Part shown: one piece after another, positions 1 through 5,052 of the stretch
Position numbering within the stretch: position 1 is the first letter of the stretch
How the letters are laid out: every line of letters starts with the position of its first letter
NCBI GenBank assembly: GCA_964342835.1
Contig: CAYFGJ010000075.1
Location: 1 to 5,052 of the forward strand
DNA length: 5,052 bases
Reading direction: 5' to 3'
Origin: GCA-2716945 sp964342835
Lineage (GTDB): Bacteria; Pseudomonadota; Gammaproteobacteria; GCA-002705445; GCA-002716945
Made by a program: the position numbers and the translations under genes
Notes under the pieces: model-generated
What the model saw: only the letters and a program-made list of their open reading frames with translations
Told to the model about the DNA's origin: nothing
Database searches by the model: none

Positions 1-1068
1 AGAGGTCAAAATAATGTACAAGGTGCATCAGATTCAGGATTAATTCCTATGGTATATCCAGATTACCAAAGAGTTGATGATTTAGAAGTTAATAAATTTT
101 TTGAAAAATTTTGGAATACTAATCTTAATAAAGAACCAGGTTTAACAGTCGTAGAAATAATGGATGAAGTAATTAAAAAAAACATCAATGGACTGTACAT
201 TATGGGTGAAAATCCTGCCATGTCAGATCCTGACTTAAATCATGCAAGAAAAGCATTAGCAACATTAGATCATCTTGTTGTTCAAGATATTTTTTTAACA
301 GAAACAGCTTTTTATGCTGATGTAATATTGCCTGCCTCTGCTTTTCCGGAAAAAACAGGAACTTTTACAAATACTGATAGAAGAGTTCAATTGGGAAGAC
401 AAGCTGTTAATCCACCTGGTGAAGCAAAACAAGATTTATGGATTATACAAAAAATAGCAAATGGATTAGGGTTGGATTGGAAATATGATAACGCAAAGGA
501 TGTTTTTGAAGAAATGACTAAATGTATGCCAAGTATTGCTGGAATAACATGGGATAGATTAGAAAAAGATCAGTCAATAACATATCCTTGTGTAACAAAA
601 AAAGATCCTGGGCAACCCGTTATCTTTACAAATGATTTTCCAACAAAAGATGGTTTAGCACAATTTATACCTTCACCATTCAAAAGTGCAGATGAATTAC
701 CAGATAATGAATATAATTTTATACTCATTACTGGTCGACAATTAGAACATTGGCATACCGGTGCAATGACTAGACGAGCAAGTATGTTAGATGAAATAGA
801 GCCTGATCCAACAGCTTCTATATCTCTTGATGATATGAAGAAATTGAATATATCAGAAGGAGATTTAATTACAGTATCTTCTAGACGAGGAACGATTGAT
901 GTATATGCTAAAAGGGATGATTACCTACAATCGGGTCAAGTATTTATACCATTCTGTTATGTTGAGTCCGCAGCTAATATTTTAACTAATGCTGCTTTAG
1001 ATCCAGATGCTAAAATACCAGAATTTAAATTCTGTGCAGTAAAAATAAAAAAAACATCAACTCATTAA
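1..1068 (+). CDS. fdhF: Formate dehydrogenase alpha (molybdopterin catalytic) subunit, C-terminal part
   Basis: This is the catalytic subunit of a molybdenum- or tungsten-bis-MGD formate dehydrogenase, which oxidises formate to CO2 and passes electrons via Fe-S clusters to partner subunits, probably to NAD+ in the cytoplasm. Only the last 355 codons are present. The frame is open from base 1 and begins inside the conserved RGQNNVQGASD segment, so the ATG at 49 is an internal Met, not the start. Visible family motifs by window codon are GENPAMSDPD (69-78), EKTGTFTNTDRRVQ (117-130), GRQLEHWHTGAMTRR (245-259), which opens the C-terminal cofactor-binding barrel, and PFCYVESAANILTN followed by KIPEFKFCAV close to the natural C-terminus. 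The N-terminal ferredoxin-like Fe-S domains and the active-site Cys or Sec lie upstream, unseen. The C-terminal motifs resemble the FdsA type (also called fdhA or fdsA). The fdhD gene on the same strand 3.5 kb downstream supports the call. Confidence 0.96.
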   Translation, partial: RGQNNVQGASDSGLIPMVYPDYQRVDDLEVNKFFEKFWNTNLNKEPGLTVVEIMDEVIKKNINGLYIMGENPAMSDPDLNHARKALATLDHLVVQDIFLTETAFYADVILPASAFPEKTGTFTNTDRRVQLGRQAVNPPGEAKQDLWIIQKIANGLGLDWKYDNAKDVFEEMTKCMPSIAGITWDRLEKDQSITYPCVTKKDPGQPVIFTNDFPTKDGLAQFIPSPFKSADELPDNEYNFILITGRQLEHWHTGAMTRRASMLDEIEPDPTASISLDDMKKLNISEGDLITVSSRRGTIDVYAKRDDYLQSGQVFIPFCYVESAANILTNAALDPDAKIPEFKFCAVKIKKTSTH

Positions 1069-1077
1069 TTTAAAATT

Positions 1078-2799
1078 GTGGTTACTAAAAACAGTCTTGA
1101 GAAATATATATCTCGAATAAAAAGTTTCTTATCTAAAGAAGAGTATGACTCGGCGCTAACGGAATTAGAAAATGCAATTAATGATTATCCTGAAATATGT
1201 TCTTTATATACTAATGCTGGAAATATATACACAGTAAAATCAGATTACAAAAAAGCAGAAAATTATTATTTACAGTCTCTATCATTGCAGGAGTCAAAAG
1301 AAGCTTTTAATAATTTAGCATACATATATATCATTCAAGGTTTATATGATGAAGCTTTAAAACATACAATAAATGCATTAAAAAATGATCCATTATATTT
1401 TGATGCTCTTCTGAATCAAGCTCTTATATATGAAAGAAAAAAAGAATTTACAAAATCAAAAGCAGAACTTGATAAAATTATACATCATCATCCGGATCAT
1501 CCTAAAGCATTATTATTATCGTTTAAAATTGCTCAAGAAACATGTTCATGGAATGAAGTTGATAGGCTAAATCCGAAATTAGATTATATGATAGGCAATG
1601 GCGAGGAACACCCTTTTATCAATATAAGTCGAACCATAAATAATGAAAAAAATTTTAAAGTAGCTACATCGTGGGCAAAAAAAAATTCTATTATTTTAAA
1701 AAAAATTACTCCTAATACACAAATAAATAAAAAAATTAGAATTGCTTACATTTGTGGTGAATTTAGAAATCATCCCACTTACCATTTGATAAAAAATCTC
1801 TTTCAATATCATAACAAAGAGAAATTTGAAATATATATATTTTCATATGATCATGATATTGAAATTGAAAATGAAATAACAAATAAGATTGATAAATTTT
1901 ATAATATTAATGATCTTTCAGAATTCGATGCTATAAATTTAATAGATAGTTGTAACATTGATATTTTAATTGATTTATCAATATTAATTGTAAATAATCA
2001 TATCAATATAATTAAATCACACCCTGCTAAAAAAGTTATTTCATATTTAGGGTATCCTGGTACTTCAGGTTTAAATTGCTATGACTATATAATTACAGAT
2101 GAAATAGTAACTCCAAAAGAATTTCAAAAATTTTATACAGAAAAATTCCTCTATTTACCGAATTGTTATCAAATTAATGATGGTATTAAAAATCTGAAAG
2201 ATTCAACCGCAAAAAGATCAAACTATAATCTTCCAAAATCTTCAAAAATAATCGCAAGTTTTAATCAATCTTATAAAATAGATAAAATTATGTTTGATTG
2301 TTGGTTATCAATAATGAAACAAGTTCCGAATTCCGTATTATGGTTATTAATTGAAGATGAAATAACTCAAAATAATCTTTGTAGTTATATGGAATCAAAA
2401 GATATTAGTAGAAAAAAATTAATCTTCGCCAATAAAATATCAAGAGAAAAACATATGGAAAGATTACAATTAGTTGATTTGGTTTTAGATACAAGGATAT
2501 ATAATGGCCATACAACAACAACAGATGCTCTACAATCTGCTATACCTGTGATAACACTCAAAGGAGAACATTTTGCTTCAAGAGTTTCTGCAAGTTTGTT
2601 ACATAATGCAAATTTAGATGAATTATGTTGCAAAAATTTAGATGAATATAAAGATAAAGCTATAAAGATTCTAGAAAATGAGGAAATCAGAAATAAATAT
2701 ATTGAAAAATTAAAATCAATAAATGAAAGAGATAAATTTTTTAATAATGAATTATTTGTAAATCAGTTAGAAGAAATACTTATAAGTATTAAATTATGA
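1078..2799 (+). CDS. TPR-repeat O-GlcNAc transferase-like (GT41/SPINDLY) glycosyltransferase
   Basis: A 573-residue putative protein O-glycosyltransferase of the GT41 family, which usually moves GlcNAc or another sugar from a nucleotide donor to Ser/Thr of proteins. Residues about 20-145 form roughly four TPRs (for example FNNLAYIYIIQGLYDEAL at 77-94), probably the acceptor-binding arm. Residues about 218-570 are the two-lobed catalytic region: GEFRNHPTYHL (227-237, containing the candidate catalytic-lobe His), YLGYPGTSG (323-331), FNQSYKID with Lys400, PNSVLWLL (417-424), His459, NGHTTTTDAL (476-485) and SRVSASLL (501-508). These match human OGT segments including the UDP-contacting Lys and the HTT motif; the Lys two turns before His459 is Arg here. 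There is no signal peptide or membrane segment, so it is cytoplasmic. The GTG start is chosen because the next in-frame Met is codon 171, beyond the TPRs; no Shine-Dalgarno is visible. It lies 9 bases after fdhF and is probably co-transcribed. Donor and target are unknown. Confidence 0.9.
   Translation: MVTKNSLEKYISRIKSFLSKEEYDSALTELENAINDYPEICSLYTNAGNIYTVKSDYKKAENYYLQSLSLQESKEAFNNLAYIYIIQGLYDEALKHTINALKNDPLYFDALLNQALIYERKKEFTKSKAELDKIIHHHPDHPKALLLSFKIAQETCSWNEVDRLNPKLDYMIGNGEEHPFINISRTINNEKNFKVATSWAKKNSIILKKITPNTQINKKIRIAYICGEFRNHPTYHLIKNLFQYHNKEKFEIYIFSYDHDIEIENEITNKIDKFYNINDLSEFDAINLIDSCNIDILIDLSILIVNNHINIIKSHPAKKVISYLGYPGTSGLNCYDYIITDEIVTPKEFQKFYTEKFLYLPNCYQINDGIKNLKDSTAKRSNYNLPKSSKIIASFNQSYKIDKIMFDCWLSIMKQVPNSVLWLLIEDEITQNNLCSYMESKDISRKKLIFANKISREKHMERLQLVDLVLDTRIYNGHTTTTDALQSAIPVITLKGEHFASRVSASLLHNANLDELCCKNLDEYKDKAIKILENEEIRNKYIEKLKSINERDKFFNNELFVNQLEEILISIKL
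2775..2790. terminator. Perfect 16-base palindrome at the convergent gene ends, possible weak bidirectional terminator
   Basis: AATACTTATAAGTATT reads identically on both strands. It sits in the last codons of the glycosyltransferase gene, 4 bases before the folP stop codon on the other strand, exactly where two transcripts collide. As RNA it could form a 6-bp stem with a TATA loop. The stem is AT-rich and no T run follows directly on either strand; the nearest is TTTTT about 20 bases downstream on the plus strand. Intrinsic termination would therefore be weak, and chance in AT-rich DNA is a real alternative. Confidence 0.25.
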
Positions 2800-3603
2800 A
2801 TTATGTACTTTATTGCAAATTTTTAATGCTTCACTAGCTATACAAACATCATGTACTCGAATAAATTCTACACTAGCTAAAGAAGCTTGGGTTGTTGTAA
2901 CAATAGAAGAAATATAAATGTCTTTTTTTTTGTAATTTTTAAACAAACTAGTTGAAAATTCTTTATTACTAGCCCCTATACATACTCTTTTAAATTTTTT
3001 TACAAAAAAAGATAGATTCTGTAAGATTTTAATATTGTCATCACCTTTTTTTCCATAACATATTCCTGGATCTACAATAATATTTCTCCTTTTTATGCCA
3101 CACTTAACTGCATCATTGATTCTTTGTGTTAAATATTGTTCTACATCTTTTAAGATATTTTTAGATTTCATTATTTTTTTTTGTTTATGTATTTCAGGCA
3201 TATGAGTAATAATCAGTTCAGTGCCTGTCTGAGCAATAGCTTTAAACATATCAGAATCATAAGTTCCTGCAGATACATCATTAATAATTGAAACACCTTG
3301 TTTAATTGATTCACTAGCAACTAAACTAGATCTAGTATCAATACTTAGTTTAAATTTGCCTTTAATTTTTTTTAATTTTTTTAAAACAGGTATTATCCTC
3401 TTTAATTGTATATTTGCATCTATGTCAGAAAAACCAGGTTTTGATGATTCTGCACCAATATCAATAATATCGACATCGTTTTCAATCATATTCTTGACAT
3501 GCTTTGTTGCGTTATTAATATTTAAATACTTTCCTCCATCGAAAAAACTATTTTTTGTTATATTTAAAATTCCAATTATTTTAGTATTAGTTTTTTTCAA
3601 CAT
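2794..3603 (-). CDS. folP: Dihydropteroate synthase, divergent
   Basis: Cytoplasmic folate-biosynthesis enzyme that condenses hydroxymethyl-dihydropterin pyrophosphate with p-aminobenzoate to give dihydropteroate. The 269-residue TIM barrel is of normal length. Motifs are IGILNITKNSFFDGG (10-24), DIGAESSKPG (48-57), SIDT (87-90), INDVSAG (107-113), HM (134-135), DPGICYGK (178-185), GASNK (210-214) and the C-terminal RVHDV (249-253). Several usually invariant positions differ: TPDSF is TKNSF, GESTRPG is AESSKPG and SRK is SNK. The pterin-pocket Asp and the Lys, Arg and His of the last two motifs are kept. The ATG at 3603 is preferred; a TTG at 3615 would add four residues (273 aa), but homologues usually begin close before the GILN strand. 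The start overlaps the end of the upstream hydrolase gene by 17 bases, suggesting translational coupling. The end overlaps the convergent glycosyltransferase gene by 6 bases. It may be the main FolP or a paralogue. Confidence 0.9.
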   Translation of the reverse strand: MLKKTNTKIIGILNITKNSFFDGGKYLNINNATKHVKNMIENDVDIIDIGAESSKPGFSDIDANIQLKRIIPVLKKLKKIKGKFKLSIDTRSSLVASESIKQGVSIINDVSAGTYDSDMFKAIAQTGTELIITHMPEIHKQKKIMKSKNILKDVEQYLTQRINDAVKCGIKRRNIIVDPGICYGKKGDDNIKILQNLSFFVKKFKRVCIGASNKEFSTSLFKNYKKKDIYISSIVTTTQASLASVEFIRVHDVCIASEALKICNKVHNS

Positions 3604-4525
3604 CTGAGTAATCAATTTTATAAATACGTATTGAATCCTTCACATCAACAGCCATTAAATCATTTGCAATTCTTATATTGAATTCGTTTTTACTTATTTT
3701 TTTTACCTTGTTTAGTATATCGATTGGTTTTATACCGCCTAATGCAAGAATATGTGTTAATAATGTAAGTCTAGGTTTCGTTTTTTCTAAAATTCTAGCT
3801 AATTCTGATGGTGTCGTATGATAATTCATTAGGCCTTGAACTTTTGGATTATTTTTTCTTACTTCAATAGGAGCATCTGCAATTTCATGAATTAATAAAT
3901 CACAATTTTTTGCATGGCTAACAAGATTTTCTGAGTAATTTGTATCACCAGAAATTACGATACAATACTTACCATTCTCTATTTTATAACCAAATGCGTG
4001 TTCAACTCCGCCTCCATGATCTACATTAAAAGCAGTAACCTTAAGATTATTTTTTTTATAAATTATTCCGGATTTAATTTCTTGTACTGTTGTTCTTAGA
4101 AAGTTACTAGAAAGATTTTCGGGTGGTTGAGTTCTTATTTCTATATCTTCTTTAAATGCTTCTTTAAGTTTATCTATAAAGTGTTTAGTCCCAATAGGTC
4201 CAAAAATTTGTAACGTTTGCTTTCTTTGATAAATCCATCCAGTAAAAATTAAATCTGCCATGCCCATAGTGTGATCTGAATGTAAATGAGTAAAAAAGAC
4301 AACATTAATATCTTGAAGGGGAATATTGGCTTGATTTAATCTTATTGTTGAACCTCTTCCTACATCAAACAATAATTTATTTTGTCCGGACTCTACTAAT
4401 ATTGATTGTCCGAATCTTTCTATACTAGGTCTAGGTGTACCTGTACCTAACATAATTACACGTATAACTTCAGCATTTACACTGAATGTAAATAATAACA
4501 GAAAAGAAAGGGTTAGAATTCTCAT
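3587..4525 (-). CDS. Exported metallo-beta-lactamase-fold hydrolase (RNase Z/arylsulfatase-like)
   Basis: A 312-residue metal-dependent hydrolase of the metallo-beta-lactamase superfamily. Residues 1-18 form a classic signal peptide: an Arg after Met, a hydrophobic core LTLSFLLLFTF, and a signal-peptidase-I-like site V-N-A before Glu19, so the mature enzyme should be periplasmic. The fold is shown by MLGTGTPRP (25-33), the zinc motif THLHSDH (79-85: His80, His82, Asp84, His85), VDHGGGVEHAFGY (168-180, His170), SGDT with bridging Asp194, His236 in NYHTTPSE and His258 in LLTH. The layout resembles tRNase Z and AtsA-type arylsulfatases, but export argues against tRNA 3'-end processing. The flexible-arm exosite typical of tRNase Z was not recognised. 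The substrate cannot be told from sequence. It is the first gene of a probable two-gene operon with folP, starting at an ATG without a clear Shine-Dalgarno, 37 bases from the divergent fdhD. Confidence 0.88.
   Translation of the reverse strand: MRILTLSFLLLFTFSVNAEVIRVIMLGTGTPRPSIERFGQSILVESGQNKLLFDVGRGSTIRLNQANIPLQDINVVFFTHLHSDHTMGMADLIFTGWIYQRKQTLQIFGPIGTKHFIDKLKEAFKEDIEIRTQPPENLSSNFLRTTVQEIKSGIIYKKNNLKVTAFNVDHGGGVEHAFGYKIENGKYCIVISGDTNYSENLVSHAKNCDLLIHEIADAPIEVRKNNPKVQGLMNYHTTPSELARILEKTKPRLTLLTHILALGGIKPIDILNKVKKISKNEFNIRIANDLMAVDVKDSIRIYKIDYSDVEKN
4471..4525 (-). other. Signal peptide coding region of the metallo-hydrolase (residues 1-18 plus cleavage boundary)
   Basis: The N-terminal residues read MRILTLSFLLLFTFSVNA followed by EV. 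There is a basic residue at position 2, about 11 hydrophobic residues, and small or neutral residues at -3 and -1 (Val, Ala) before Glu19. No lipobox Cys follows, so a soluble periplasmic product released by signal peptidase I is expected, not a lipoprotein. Confidence 0.8.
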
Positions 4526-4533
4526 ATTCTTAA

Positions 4534-4558
4534 TGTTAAGTTGTAATATAATTTAACA
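4534..4558. promoter_or_regulatory. Inverted repeat in the divergent promoter region, candidate operator
   Basis: TGTTAA (4534-4539) and TTAACA (4553-4558) form perfect 6-base inverted arms separated by 13 bases. They lie in the 37-base gap between the metallo-hydrolase and fdhD starts and enclose the TATAAT box. This geometry would suit a dimeric repressor covering both promoters. AT-rich arms make chance plausible, and no regulator family is recognised. Confidence 0.3.
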
Positions 4559-4573
4559 GATTATGAAAACCAA
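4545..4573 (-). promoter_or_regulatory. Candidate promoter of the metallo-hydrolase/folP operon
   Basis: On the minus strand TTGGTT (4573-4568) is followed after 17 bases by TATATT (4550-4545), a weak sigma70-like pair. A start near 4538 would leave a leader of about 13 bases before the ATG at 4525. The -35 element would lie inside the first codons of fdhD, and the -10 element overlaps the plus-strand TATAAT, so the two promoters would compete. The -35 match is only partial. Confidence 0.3.
4547..4552 (+). promoter_or_regulatory. Candidate -10 box of the fdhD promoter
   Basis: A perfect TATAAT lies 10 bases before the fdhD ATG. If used, transcription would begin at about 4559-4563, giving an almost leaderless mRNA, consistent with no Shine-Dalgarno sequence before fdhD. 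No good TTGACA-like -35 box is seen at the expected distance. The hexamer is common in AT-rich DNA. Confidence 0.35.
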
Positions 4574-5052
4574 TAAAACTAAAAAACTTGATTTAACAAA
4601 ATCAAAAAGACCTTCACCTAAAAATATTGAAGTGATTGATGAATATGGTAGTAAAAGAGAATTTCCAATAACAGGTGAACTGCCGTTAACTGTATATGTA
4701 AATAAACAAGAAGTTGTAACCTTGATGACGCTAGGACATTATCCTGAAGCACTTGTTATAGGTTATTTAAGAAACCAAGGATTTATATCATCGCTAAATG
4801 ACTTAAAATCTGTTCACGTTGATTGGGAAACAAATTCTGCTGCAGCTAAAACTACTAATGAGCAAATCAATTTAGAAAATAAATTAACGCACAAAATAAT
4901 TACATCAGGTTGTGGTCAAGGAACTTCTTTTGGGGGAGTATGGGATGATTTAAAATTAAAAAATATTAAATCAACTAAACTTAAACAGTCTGTGATTTAT
5001 AAAATATTAAAATTACTTCATGATAAAAATGAAATTTATAGACAATCAGGAG
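4563..5052 (+). CDS. fdhD: Formate dehydrogenase accessory sulfurtransferase FdhD, N-terminal part
   Basis: FdhD carries sulfur from a cysteine desulfurase to the molybdenum (bis-MGD) cofactor, a step needed for active formate dehydrogenase, and acts as a cytoplasmic chaperone. The frame runs open from the ATG for 163 codons to the window end, about half to two thirds of a usual 260-300 residue FdhD. Recognisable parts are GELPLTVYVNKQ (38-49), MTLGHYPEALVIGYLRNQGF (55-74) and SGCGQGTSFGG (115-125) with the catalytic-type Cys117. The last codons, IYRQSG (158-163), stop just before the expected GVH motif. The usual CxxC is reduced to a single Cys (CGQG), a form I recall from other proteobacterial FdhD proteins. 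The lysine-rich first 20 residues precede the conserved core; the ATG is the first one downstream of the TATAAT box. It serves the fdhF product encoded 3.5 kb upstream, from which it is separated by a minus-strand gene pair. Confidence 0.93.
   Translation, partial: MKTNKTKKLDLTKSKRPSPKNIEVIDEYGSKREFPITGELPLTVYVNKQEVVTLMTLGHYPEALVIGYLRNQGFISSLNDLKSVHVDWETNSAAAKTTNEQINLENKLTHKIITSGCGQGTSFGGVWDDLKLKNIKSTKLKQSVIYKILKLLHDKNEIYRQSG

Noticed and set aside
49..51. ATG at 49 as the start of the formate dehydrogenase gene
   Set aside because: The frame is open upstream and encodes the conserved RGQNNVQGASD segment, so the gene begins before the window.
2385..2633. 82-codon open frame on the minus strand
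   Set aside because: It lies wholly inside the conserved catalytic part of the GT41 gene (the HTT and SRVSAS region) and its translation has no recognisable domain; it is an antisense shadow.
3356..3607. 83-codon open frame on the plus strand with hydrophobic, membrane-like composition
   Set aside because: It is antisense to the conserved N-terminal motifs of folP. The Phe/Ile-rich sequence arises from reading Lys/Asn codons backwards in AT-rich DNA.
3587..4525. Naming the hydrolase ribonuclease Z (rnz)
   Set aside because: The signal peptide predicts export to the periplasm and no tRNA-binding exosite was recognised; only the fold-level call is supported.
1..5052. CRISPR array, tRNA or rRNA genes, insertion sequence, attachment site
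   Set aside because: No regularly spaced repeats, tRNA-like or rRNA-like sequence, transposase motifs or long terminal inverted repeats were seen, and coding sequence covers nearly all of the window.

Overview
The window looks like a gene-dense piece of a very AT-rich (by eye about 30% GC) proteobacterial chromosome. Spacers are 9 and 37 bases, neighbouring genes overlap, Lys/Asn/Ile codons dominate, and no recognisable Shine-Dalgarno sequences are seen. The FdhD form (TLGHYPE...GYLRNQGF, SGCGQGT) and the FdhF C-terminus (LEHWHTGAMTRR, KIPEFKFCAV) resemble proteobacterial NAD-linked formate dehydrogenase systems. Streamlined marine lineages (SAR11-like alphaproteobacteria, SUP05-like gammaproteobacteria, OM43-like betaproteobacteria) would fit, but the sequence alone does not decide between them.

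Layout, left to right: (1) 1-1068, plus strand, the C-terminal 355 codons of the molybdopterin catalytic subunit of formate dehydrogenase, cut by the window start. (2) 1078-2799, plus strand, a TPR + O-GlcNAc-transferase-like (GT41/SPINDLY) glycosyltransferase starting at GTG 9 bases after the fdhF stop and in the same frame. (3) 2794-3603, minus strand, a divergent dihydropteroate synthase (folP), overlapping the transferase tail to tail by 6 bases. (4) 3587-4525, minus strand, a metallo-beta-lactamase-fold hydrolase with a signal peptide, whose end overlaps the folP start, so the two probably form one operon. (5) A 37-base divergent promoter region holding a TATAAT box between two inverted hexamers. 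(6) 4563 to the window end, plus strand, the N-terminal 163 codons of FdhD, the sulfurtransferase that activates formate dehydrogenase.

Functionally, fdhF and fdhD belong together: FdhD supplies sulfur to the molybdenum cofactor of the FdhF product. FolP makes the folate precursor that carries the one-carbon units from which formate is released, so its place in a formate locus makes metabolic sense, although the link is inferred. The glycosyltransferase and the exported hydrolase have no evident role in formate oxidation and may be insertions or lineage-specific cargo. No RNA gene, CRISPR array, insertion sequence or clearly novel system was seen. The most notable points are the GT41 enzyme directly behind fdhF, the altered conserved loops of FolP, and the small symmetrical sequences at the two transcription boundaries.
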